Shown here one piece after another: positions 51,548 through 59,482 of a stretch of 64,000 nucleotides of DNA. This stretch comes from Poriferisodalis sp965208895 (GTDB lineage Bacteria > Actinomycetota > Acidimicrobiia > Acidimicrobiales > Poriferisodalaceae), in contig NZ_OZ242363.1 in assembly GCF_965208895.1 (NCBI RefSeq), positions 124,001 to 188,000 on the forward strand, in the 5' to 3' direction. Made by a program: the position numbers and the translations under genes. The notes under the pieces are model-generated. The model ran no database searches, had not been told where the DNA came from, and saw only the letters and a list, made by a program, of their open reading frames with translations. Each line of letters starts with the position of its first letter. Position 1 is the first letter of the stretch.

Positions 51548-52785
51548 TAGCTCATCCTGAAGTCGGGATCGTGGCGGCGGAGCTCGCGGCGGGCGATGGT
51601 CATCTTGTGGACCTCGTCGGGGCCGTCCGCGATCCGCAGCGTGCGCATGTGTGCGTACATCTCTGCCAGCGGGAAGAACTGGGTCACGCCGCCGGCGCCA
51701 TGCACCTGGATGGCCCGGTCGATGACCTTGAGCGCCATGTTGGGCACGGCCACCTTGATGCCTGAGATCTCCTGGGCAGCGGCCTTGTTGCCGATGGTGT
51801 CCATGAGGTGCGCCACGTGCAGCACGTACTCGCGGGACTGGTCGATCTCGATGCGGGCCTCGGCAATCCAGTCCTGGATCAGACCCTGCTGGGCGACCGG
51901 CTTGCCGAACGTCTCGCGCTCGAGAGCCCGCTTGCACATGTACTCCAGCGCCCGCTCGGCGACGCCGATCGAACGCATGCAGTGGTGGATGCGGCCCGGG
52001 CCGAGACGGGCCTGGCTGATGGCGAAGCCTTCGCCCTCGCCGCCGAGGATGTGGTCCTCGGGCACGCGCACGTTCTCGTACACGAGCTCGGGGTGGCCGC
52101 CCCGGTCGTGGAAACCGAACACCAGCGGGTCGCGGTCCACGGTGATGCCCTCGGCATGCCGGGGGACCACGATCATCGACTGCTGGCGGTGGCGCGGACC
52201 GTCAGGGTCGTTCTTGCCCATCACGATGAGCACCTGGCACTCTGGCCGCAGGGCGTTCGAGGAGAACCACTTGCGCCCGTTCAGCACGTATTCGTCGCCG
52301 TCGCGGTCGATCCGCAGTCGAATGTTGGAGGCGTCCGAACTGGCGACCTCGGGCTCGGTCATCGAGAACGTCGAGCGGATTTCGCCTTCGAGCAGTGGCG
52401 CCAGGTACTGCTGCTTGACCCGCTCGGAGCCATAGAGGTTCAGGATCTCCATGTTGCCGGTGTCGGGAGCGGAGCAGTTCAGCGCCTCAGAGCTGAACGT
52501 GACCTTGCCGAGCTGCTCTGAAATCGGTGAGTAGTCCAGGTTGGAAAGCTTGGTGCCGGGCGCCTGTGGGTCGAGGTGGGGGATGAACAGATTCCACAGG
52601 CCTCGTTCACGGGCAGCCGCCTTGAGCTTCTCCATGATCGCCGGAGTGGCGTGCACGTCTCCCGCAGCAGCGAGTTCGGCGTACTGGTCGTGGTACTCCT
52701 GCTCGTTGGGATAGATGTGGTCGTCCATGAACGACTGCACGGCCTCCTGCATCTCGAGGCCTTTGTCGGTGTAAGCGTGCGCCAT
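51547..52785 (-). CDS. Acyl-CoA dehydrogenase
   Basis: A 412-aa FAD-dependent acyl-CoA dehydrogenase. FAD-binding MTEPEVASSDASNIRL and RKWFSSNA, the C-terminal GPGRIHHCMRSIGVAERALEYM, RETFGKPVAQQGLIQDWIAEARIEID and QVHGAGGVTQFFPLAEMYAHMRTLRIADG-type motifs are complete. The long acyl-site loop and gene size suggest the ACAD10/11-like or FadE group. ATG 52785 follows GGAGC. It is followed upstream by a short-chain dehydrogenase gene on the same strand. Its TAG stop uses the TA duplicated by the IS630-family insertion. Confidence 0.92.
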   Translation of the reverse strand: MAHAYTDKGLEMQEAVQSFMDDHIYPNEQEYHDQYAELAAAGDVHATPAIMEKLKAAARERGLWNLFIPHLDPQAPGTKLSNLDYSPISEQLGKVTFSSEALNCSAPDTGNMEILNLYGSERVKQQYLAPLLEGEIRSTFSMTEPEVASSDASNIRLRIDRDGDEYVLNGRKWFSSNALRPECQVLIVMGKNDPDGPRHRQQSMIVVPRHAEGITVDRDPLVFGFHDRGGHPELVYENVRVPEDHILGGEGEGFAISQARLGPGRIHHCMRSIGVAERALEYMCKRALERETFGKPVAQQGLIQDWIAEARIEIDQSREYVLHVAHLMDTIGNKAAAQEISGIKVAVPNMALKVIDRAIQVHGAGGVTQFFPLAEMYAHMRTLRIADGPDEVHKMTIARRELRRHDPDFRMS

Positions 52786-52934
52786 GTCGGTGCTCCTGTT
52801 TCGTCGGTGAGTTCGTTGGCCGGCTTGGCGCCCTGCTAGCGGTGGGCGCCTCTGCGCCCCGAAAGCTAGCCCGCGGCTGCGCGAAGTTTCAGGGCCGCGA
52901 TCGTTTGCTGCGGTCGGCGTGAATGGCCGCCGGC

Positions 52935-53726
52935 TCAGACGTGGGTGCCGACGCCGCCGTCGATCGTCAGGCAGGTGCCGTTTATGTAGTTGGCAGCATT
53001 GCTGGCCAGAAAGACCACGCCCGATGCCACCTCTTCTGACGTGCCGTAGCGGCCCTGGGGAACACCTGTGGAGTTGCGGGCGAAGATCGCCTCTGCGTCG
53101 GTGTCATTCGCTTCGGCAATCTCGGCGGCCGCTCGCTCCCACATGTCGGTGCGGATGAGCCCCGGGATGACAGTGTTGGTGAGCACGTTGTCAGCGCCGT
53201 ACTTGCCCGCCAGCGCCTTCGCTGTGGCCACCATCGCGGCCTTGGTGGCGGCGTAGTCGATGAGCGCGGCATTCGGCGTAAACGCGGCGCCACTGGCGAT
53301 CATGATGACCCGACCCCACTTCTGCTCGCGCATATGCGGCAGGCAGAAACGGGTGCAGCGCACCGCCGACATCAGGTTCAGCTCGTGCAAGCTGGTCCAG
53401 TCGTCGTCGGACATGTACAGGAAATTGCGCGACGGCGACGCCCCGACGTTGTTCACCAAGATGTTGATGGGGCCCATCTGCGATGTGGCCAATTCCAGGA
53501 TTTCCTGCACGGCATCGACTTCCGACATGTCGCCGAAGTAGCCGTGAACTGATCCAGACCCCGACGGCGGCCGGTAGGCAGACAGCTCGAAGACTGCTTC
53601 TGGACCGCGGGCGCAAAAGCCGACCGTCGCCCCGTGGTCGGCAAGCAGCCGCACCGAGGCATTGCCGATGCCCTTGCTCGCGCCGGTGACGAACGCCACC
53701 CGTCCCGAAAGGTCTAAGTCGATCAT
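52935..53726 (-). CDS. Short-chain dehydrogenase/reductase
   Basis: A 263-aa classical SDR: the NAD(P)-binding TGASKGIG, Asn in ILVNNVGAS, catalytic Ser in MIASGAAF and Tyr-x3-Lys in DYAATKAAM, and the IPGLIRTDMWE loop. The C-terminus TIDGGVGTHV is standard. It oxidises or reduces an alcohol/ketone, probably in the same acyl-CoA or side-chain pathway as the dehydrogenase that follows 149 bp downstream. ATG 53726 follows AGAGGA. Confidence 0.92.
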   Translation of the reverse strand: MIDLDLSGRVAFVTGASKGIGNASVRLLADHGATVGFCARGPEAVFELSAYRPPSGSGSVHGYFGDMSEVDAVQEILELATSQMGPINILVNNVGASPSRNFLYMSDDDWTSLHELNLMSAVRCTRFCLPHMREQKWGRVIMIASGAAFTPNAALIDYAATKAAMVATAKALAGKYGADNVLTNTVIPGLIRTDMWERAAAEIAEANDTDAEAIFARNSTGVPQGRYGTSEEVASGVVFLASNAANYINGTCLTIDGGVGTHV

Positions 53727-53916
53727 GGCTCTTGTCCTCTTGTGGGTCGTTGCTCAGAACTGTCTTGTTGATGCGGCCATGCCGGCGAGCGCCGCCCAGA
53801 TGGGACTGACGATTGGCCATGGAGCACACAGTCAGTTGATCCAGTCTTGCCGACAACCCAACCACCGCGCTTGCCGACCCGACTCAGTGCCCGGGCCCGT
53901 CAGCGAGGACCAACCC

Positions 53917-54438
53917 CTACGCGTTCGCGGTCGAGCAGCGGTGAGTGCTTCCGGAATCAAGCAGTAGAGGATTGACGATCCAGCGACCTTCACGGATGGT
54001 GCCGATTGCGCGCATGATGATGCGGTCACTTTTGCGGCGCCTCTTGACCACGAAGACGACCTGGGCTGAGTCAAGTTGGGCTGCGTAGAGCGGATGGTCA
54101 CCGAGTTTGGCCAGGCCCGCAGCGGCTTGCCGGCCCGCCCGCTCGCGCATCGTGAGCTTCATTTCGGAGACAATCCACTGAATGTTGCCGTCGCATTCCC
54201 GAAGTGCGATGACGTCAGGGCGGAGTTCGTCGGCCTCGAACGCGTGGCACTCGTCGCAGTCGAACGCTGCGATCAATCCCTCGATCGTGACGGTGCAGTT
54301 GTCCTTGCTGATCGGGTTCGGGCTTGCCTCATTTGGTCTGTTTCCGCTTGGGCCAATGCGGCCCGAGGGCGGCGGACTGTCCAGCCTGCACTCGCAGGCC
54401 GTGTGCAAGGACGGCAATTGGCTGACATCGGAACTCAC
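53917..54438 (-). CDS. Small protein with PD-(D/E)xK nuclease signature, partner of an ATPase
   Basis: A 173-aa protein starting at GTG 54438, inside the stop of the upstream ATPase gene. After a 45-residue variable start comes a predicted alpha-beta core with Pro74-Asp75 (RPDVIALRE) and, 17 residues later, Glu92-x-Lys94 (IVSEMKL). A helix with Gln104 follows. This spacing is that of PD-(D/E)xK nucleases. A CDEC cysteine pair lies at 61-64. It is not recognised as a named family. Coupling to an OLD/SMC-type ATPase suggests a two-gene nuclease system; the nuclease call is inferred from the motif. Confidence 0.6.
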   Translation of the reverse strand: MSSDVSQLPSLHTACECRLDSPPPSGRIGPSGNRPNEASPNPISKDNCTVTIEGLIAAFDCDECHAFEADELRPDVIALRECDGNIQWIVSEMKLTMRERAGRQAAAGLAKLGDHPLYAAQLDSAQVVFVVKRRRKSDRIIMRAIGTIREGRWIVNPLLLDSGSTHRCSTANA

Positions 54439-55907
54439 CGGGTTTCGCCGAGGAGCTGTGCAGTTTCGTCGGCCAAGCGCTCCGCCACGGCAACGTACTC
54501 GTCTTCGGGTATCCCCCATGCTGGATCGACCTCGACAGGTGACACCGTCGAACCCTGCTCGTGTTCACCCTGCTCGAATCGATATACGGCGAGGTCGTCG
54601 ACGCTGATCGAGGGGGCGTCCGCTGAACCCGATGAAGGCACCTGAGCCGCCCGCAGCATGCAGTTCGAAACTTGATGAAGGAAATCGGTGCTGTGTGTCG
54701 TGCACAGCACCCTCACACCGGCCTGCGAGAGTGCGACGAGCGTTTGGGCGACCGCGAGCACCGCCTCGGGATGCATGTGTGCCTCTGGCTCGTCGATCAG
54801 CAAGAGATCCCCGGGGCCGAGCACGTCGCTGATCCATCTGATGAGCGGAGCAAGCTCGGCGACCATGGAGGACGCACGCTGCACCGGAATGACCTGCTTG
54901 CCGTGCTGATAGCTCAACGAGGGCACGCGCTCGCGGCCTCGGGCAACTACTACGCCCCCGCCGATGAGGCGCTCGAGATGAGTCGCTGCGGAGGGGATTT
55001 CAGGCGCGACCCGGATGGGGCGCCTCAGCGGTTTCTGCCATGCCCGTCGCTCAGATCGGGGACTCGTCAACTGCTGGAGTTCGATGAGAAAGTCAAGTGC
55101 GATGCCGCCGAGAGCAGCGGGTTCACGCCCGGTGAGGGCAAGGCCGTCTCGGTCCTGCTCCAGCCGGATCCGCACGACATCTGTCCATGCTTCGAGCAAG
55201 CCTGATCGCCCTGCAGGCAGGTAGTGCGCATCACCCCCGAGGCCGGATGCGGGGAGCAGGTGGCGGTACCACAAGTGATCGCTGAGCAACGACGCTGCTC
55301 TGCGCTGTAGCAGCTCACTGCGGGACGCCGCGGCGCCGCCCGATGAAGCGGCCAAGAACTCATCCAGCAGTTCGACGACACGCGTCTCGCGCAGACTGCT
55401 GATGTCGAGTGTGTCCAACGGAGCATGCTCGTGATCGCCGGAGAGCGTGAAGAGAGCTCTTGACTCGGTCTCGGACTGCCGACAATGGACAGCGATGTCG
55501 AGTTCGCCGCTGGCCCGCCAACGCTTCAGCTCGCTCAGGTTTTCGATATCGAAATAGATTGCGAGGCGGTCTGCGAGATTGCGGCTCGCACGTTCGAGCC
55601 GTGTTCCAAGCCATGTCTGGAACTTGCCAGTGAAGGCCGCTGCTGTCTCGACGCCGAGCGGTTCGGCTGGGTGGTTTATCCAGCTGATGAGGTCAAACGA
55701 CTCGTCGCCTGTGAGCGGTGGCGTAGCCGGTCCGTTAGCCCGCTCGAGGGCCTTATAGGCAGCGTAGATCGCCTGCGCTGTGTACGTCTTACCGGTGTTG
55801 TTCTTGCCGATCAGGATCGTCAACGGACGCAACTGAATAGTGCCCTCCGCAATCGGCCCAAGGTTGCGGAAGCGGAACTCCGGTACAGCCGGAACCGTCG
55901 TGCTCAC
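54435..55907 (-). CDS. AAA/ABC-type (OLD-like) ATPase without TOPRIM domain
   Basis: A 490-aa ATPase from GTG 55907 (further upstream codons read as antisense of the neighbour). N-terminal FRFRNLGPIAEG and LRPLTILIGKNNTGKTYTAQA give the AAA_15/AAA_21 Walker A; late in the protein are Walker B LLLIDEPEAHMHPE and the CTTHSTDFLHQV switch. Between them is a 250-residue helical insertion. No TOPRIM nuclease follows the ATPase, unlike the OLD-type gene at 15.6 kb; the coupled small gene may supply the nuclease. Phage defence is the probable role, by analogy with Septu and PARIS. Confidence 0.75.
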   Translation of the reverse strand: MSTTVPAVPEFRFRNLGPIAEGTIQLRPLTILIGKNNTGKTYTAQAIYAAYKALERANGPATPPLTGDESFDLISWINHPAEPLGVETAAAFTGKFQTWLGTRLERASRNLADRLAIYFDIENLSELKRWRASGELDIAVHCRQSETESRALFTLSGDHEHAPLDTLDISSLRETRVVELLDEFLAASSGGAAASRSELLQRRAASLLSDHLWYRHLLPASGLGGDAHYLPAGRSGLLEAWTDVVRIRLEQDRDGLALTGREPAALGGIALDFLIELQQLTSPRSERRAWQKPLRRPIRVAPEIPSAATHLERLIGGGVVVARGRERVPSLSYQHGKQVIPVQRASSMVAELAPLIRWISDVLGPGDLLLIDEPEAHMHPEAVLAVAQTLVALSQAGVRVLCTTHSTDFLHQVSNCMLRAAQVPSSGSADAPSISVDDLAVYRFEQGEHEQGSTVSPVEVDPAWGIPEDEYVAVAERLADETAQLLGETR

Positions 55908-55978
55908 TGGGTCGCTCGACAACCCACGGCGGCGATTCGGCTCATGCCACGACAGGCTACCCGTGGCCCTTGAGACAC

Positions 55979-57151
55979 TCAGTCGGCAGCGGCCATGGCG
56001 GTGACGTCGGCATCTGCAGCGGCCTCGCTCTCGCCTGACGTGGCGTCGGTCTCGGCCACGCCTTGCTTGATCCGGGGGATGAGCTCGCGGCCGAATTCCA
56101 CGGCGTCGTTGAAGGGGTCGAACCCCCGGATCAGCACGTAACCCACGTCGCTGAGCCCGCCCCCAGGTTGCAGTCCGAGCTTGTAGTAGCGCAGGATCGA
56201 TTCGGCGACCTGCTCCGGAGTGCCGACGAGGCACGAGGTGTTGCCGGGAGCACCGGTGGCCTCGGCGATCTTCAGCCAGAGCCGCTCGTCGTGGACATCG
56301 GACGCAGCCGCATAGCCCAGCATCCTTTCGCCGCCATGGTCATACGGCTTGCCCCGGTGACTGCCCGCCACGGTCAGCTTGTCGGTCCCCGCAGCCTCGA
56401 TGCCGCCCAAGATGCGATTGGCCCGATCCCACGCTTCGCCTTCGGAATCACCCAAGATGGGCCGTACGCTGATCGAGAAACGCGGTGTGCGGCCGTACGC
56501 CGCAGCCCGGCGGCGGAAGTCCGCGAATCGCTCGTCCACAGCGGCGCGAGGCTCCGCGTAGACGGCATACACATCGCAGCGCTGTGCCCCCATCTCCAGC
56601 GCCTCGTCGCTGGAGCCCCCGAAGAAGATCGGCGGCGACGGCTGCTGGAGCGGCTGCACATCTGCGCGCACATTGCCGAACCGGTAGTAGTGCCCTTCGT
56701 GGTCGAACGGCTCCGGCGACGTCCACGTGCGGCGCATCACGTCGATGTACTCGCCGGCGCGGGCATAGCGGTCGGCTTTCGGCAGGTAGTCGCCGTCGCG
56801 CTGATTGTCCTTGTCGCTGGCTCCGGCGATGATGTGCAGCGCGAAGCGGCCACCGCTGAGCTGGTCGAACGTCGCCGCCTTGCGGGCCGCCAGCGTGGGA
56901 GCCACGAAGCCCGGCCGGTGCGCGACGAGGTAGCCGAGCCGTTCGGTCACCGAGGCGGCGTGGGTCGCCACCGACCAACCGTCTGCCGATGTCGAGGTGT
57001 AGCCAACCAGCACCAGGTCGAAGCCGGCCTCATCGTGCGCCTTGGCGAAGTCCTCGAGGAATTGGCGGGACAGCCCGCCTTCGATGACGTGCACCGTCGA
57101 GTCGTCCTTGGGCGGCGACACGCCGATCATCCCGATCACCGACAACGGCAC
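55979..57151 (-). CDS. SsuD-like FMNH2-dependent alkanesulfonate-type monooxygenase
   Basis: A 390-aa LLM enzyme from GTG 57151. Motifs: VLVGYTSTSADGWSVA, GYLVAHRPGFVAPTLAARK, GGRFALHIIAGASDKDNQRDG, the SsuD-type PPIFFGGSSDEALEMGA and CLVGTPEQVAESILRYY. The block after HIIAG matches alkanesulfonate/dimethylsulfone monooxygenases. The acidic, Ala-rich last 25 residues are unusual. No flavin reductase or sulfonate transporter is nearby. It is divergent from the P450 gene. Confidence 0.85.
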   Translation of the reverse strand: MPLSVIGMIGVSPPKDDSTVHVIEGGLSRQFLEDFAKAHDEAGFDLVLVGYTSTSADGWSVATHAASVTERLGYLVAHRPGFVAPTLAARKAATFDQLSGGRFALHIIAGASDKDNQRDGDYLPKADRYARAGEYIDVMRRTWTSPEPFDHEGHYYRFGNVRADVQPLQQPSPPIFFGGSSDEALEMGAQRCDVYAVYAEPRAAVDERFADFRRRAAAYGRTPRFSISVRPILGDSEGEAWDRANRILGGIEAAGTDKLTVAGSHRGKPYDHGGERMLGYAAASDVHDERLWLKIAEATGAPGNTSCLVGTPEQVAESILRYYKLGLQPGGGLSDVGYVLIRGFDPFNDAVEFGRELIPRIKQGVAETDATSGESEAAADADVTAMAAAD

Positions 57152-57311
57152 GCCACCACGGTACGCGCCCCGTCCGGTCCATGCCTCCGGAGACGCCCCA
57201 AGGCTTTCCGGCGAGCCCGTCACATTGGCGAATACCATCGCACGAACACGTGCGGGCCCCTCAGCCAGCAGGGAATGACATCGTCGCAGTAGCGACGGAG
57301 CGGAGATCGAC

Positions 57312-58532
57312 ATGGCACAGCGACCCCCGGTCGCCGACTGGGCGACGGATTTTGACCACCTGAGCGACGAATGGGCTGCGCAGGGACCCGACATCTTGGG
57401 TGACCTGCGTGAGCAGTGCCCGGTGGCCCACACGGACCGCTTCCATGGGGCGTATCTCGTCAGCCGCCATGCCGACATCGTCGAGACCGCACGCGACACC
57501 GAGACGTTCTCGAATCGCATCACCATCGTCAACGACAACCATCCCGACAACATCGGCCTGGAGATCCCCCCGATCACGCTGGACCCGCCCGAGCACGGCC
57601 CGATCCGCCGGGCGCTGCTGCCCTCATTCAGTCCCAAGGCCACCGACGAGCTTGAGCCGACGGTGGTGGCGATGGCCGAGCAGCTGCTCGAAAACACCAA
57701 GGGGCAGGACGTCGTCGACGGCGCGATCGAGTACGCGCAACTCTTGCCGATCGATGTCATGGGGTACCTGTTCGGCGTGTCGCCCGAGATGGGTCCGAGC
57801 TTCCGACGTTGGGCCGACGGCATGCTGAAGGACGGCCTCGACGACCTGGAAATTGCGCGCCAGGCGTCCCGAGAGGTGCAGGAGTTCTTCGCTACCCAGC
57901 TGCGAGATCGTGCCTCCCAGGGCGACGACGCCCCCGACGACCTGGTCAAGACCGTGCTGCAAGCCGAGGCCGAGCAGCCTGACGGCACCACCCGCCCGTT
58001 CGGCCGCAAGGAACGCATCGGAGCGCTGTTTGTGCTGATGCTGGGCGGTATCGACACGACCTGGTCGTCGCTCGGCTCGATGCTGCTGCACCTGGGCACC
58101 CATCGAGAGGACCTGGAGCGCCTCGTCGCCGATCGGGACCTGATGCCGACGGCGGTGGAGGAGTTCCTGCGCTACTACAGCCCGGTGACGATTGCCCGCT
58201 ACATCACCGAAGATGCCGAGATAGCGGGGTGCCCCGTGTCGGGCGGGGAGCGAGTGCTGCTCGCCTACCCCTCGGCGAATCGCGATCCCGAGTACTTCGA
58301 CCGGCCTGACGATTTCGTCATGGACCGCCAGGACAATCGCCACATGGCCTTCGGTGTCGGCGTCCACCGGTGCCTCGGCTCGAACTTGGCCCGGATGGAG
58401 CTCCGGGTCGGGCTGAATGCCTGGCTGGACCGGTATCCACGATTCGAATTGGCCGTCGACCCCGACGACGTCAAGTGGTCGGTCGGGCCGATCCGCGGGC
58501 CCAGCAGCGTGCCGCTGCGGATTCTGAACTGA
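57312..58532 (+). CDS. Cytochrome P450
   Basis: A 406-aa class I bacterial P450. The heme-thiolate Cys354 is in FGVGVHRCLGSNLAR. The oxygen-activating I-helix is LMLGGIDTTWSSLG. The ExxR pair is in AVEEFLRYYSP, and the PERF-like region is DDFVMDRQDNRH. It hydroxylates an unknown substrate using ferredoxin electrons; no ferredoxin gene is adjacent. It heads a plus-strand run (P450, LLM enzyme, amidohydrolase, CobW GTPase) with short spacers. Confidence 0.95.
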   Translation: MAQRPPVADWATDFDHLSDEWAAQGPDILGDLREQCPVAHTDRFHGAYLVSRHADIVETARDTETFSNRITIVNDNHPDNIGLEIPPITLDPPEHGPIRRALLPSFSPKATDELEPTVVAMAEQLLENTKGQDVVDGAIEYAQLLPIDVMGYLFGVSPEMGPSFRRWADGMLKDGLDDLEIARQASREVQEFFATQLRDRASQGDDAPDDLVKTVLQAEAEQPDGTTRPFGRKERIGALFVLMLGGIDTTWSSLGSMLLHLGTHREDLERLVADRDLMPTAVEEFLRYYSPVTIARYITEDAEIAGCPVSGGERVLLAYPSANRDPEYFDRPDDFVMDRQDNRHMAFGVGVHRCLGSNLARMELRVGLNAWLDRYPRFELAVDPDDVKWSVGPIRGPSSVPLRILN

Positions 58533-58551
58533 GCGCCGGAGCAGCGGGCTG

Positions 58552-59439
58552 ATGGAATTCGGGGCAGTACTGCCGACCTGCGAGATCGGCACCGACCCGA
58601 TTGCGCTGCGCGACTGGGCCCAAGCCGCTGAGGCGCTGGGCTACTCGCACATCGTCACCTATGACCACGTGCTCGGCGCCGAGCACGCAGGGCGTGAACC
58701 GGCCTTCTGGGGGCCGTACACCGAACGAGACGACTTTCACGAGCCCTTCGTGCTCTTCGGCTACTTGGCGGGCGTCACCAGCACGATCGAGTTCGAGACC
58801 GGCATCATCATCCTCCCGCAGCGCCAGGCCGCCCTGGTTGCCAAGCAGGCTGCCGAGGTGGACCTGCTGTCGGGGGGGCGGTTTCGGCTCGGCGTGGGAT
58901 CGGGCTGGAACTACGTGGAATACGAGTCGCTCGGCGCCGAATGGGAGCGGCGAGGTGCGCTGCTGGACGACCAGATCGCTGTGATCCGTGCGCTGTGGGA
59001 GAACGACGTCATCGACTATCGCAGCGAGTTCCATCGCATCGACCGGGCCGGCATCCGGCCACGGCCCGCCCGTCGAATCCCGATCTGGTTCGGCGGCTAC
59101 ACACCGGCCGCCCTGCGACGAGCAGCTCGCCATGGCGATGGTTTCACGTTCGGCGATTCGGGACCCGACACGGTCGCGCTGGCTGACCGGCTGCGGGAGC
59201 TGCTCGCCGATCAGGGGCGCGATCCAGCTGAGTTCGCGCTTGAGGGCGAGGCCAACTTCGGCATCGGCCCGGACAGATGGACTGCGCTCGTCGATGGCGC
59301 CCGGGCCGCAGGCTTCACACACTTCTCGATCAACTGCCAAAGCACGACGTGCGAGTGGGGCGGCAATCCCGCCGCCGACCTTCAGAGCACGGCTGAGCAC
59401 GTCGCCGCACTGGAGACCTTCATCACCTCGGTGGGCTGA
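58552..59439 (+). CDS. LLM-class F420-dependent oxidoreductase
   Basis: A 295-aa luciferase-like protein of the compact TIGR03619-type group: EFGAVLPTCEIG, WAQAAEALGYSHIVTYDHVLG, IEFETGIIILPQRQAALVAKQ, SGGRFRLGVGSGWNYVEYESL, RRIPIWFGGYTPAALRRAARHGDGF and a C-terminal strand FTHFSINCQ. It lies 19 bp after the P450 stop, so cotranscription is likely. The probable cofactor is F420; the substrate is unknown. Confidence 0.88.
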   Translation: MEFGAVLPTCEIGTDPIALRDWAQAAEALGYSHIVTYDHVLGAEHAGREPAFWGPYTERDDFHEPFVLFGYLAGVTSTIEFETGIIILPQRQAALVAKQAAEVDLLSGGRFRLGVGSGWNYVEYESLGAEWERRGALLDDQIAVIRALWENDVIDYRSEFHRIDRAGIRPRPARRIPIWFGGYTPAALRRAARHGDGFTFGDSGPDTVALADRLRELLADQGRDPAEFALEGEANFGIGPDRWTALVDGARAAGFTHFSINCQSTTCEWGGNPAADLQSTAEHVAALETFITSVG

Positions 59440-59482
59440 ACTAGAACTGCGCGGAGAGCCCACGACATAAGCGGGATGGCGC

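Noticed and set aside
57152..58099. Extension of the SsuD-like protein by 316 residues at the N-terminus
   Set aside because: The extension is antisense to the cytochrome P450 gene; the family start is at GTG 57151.
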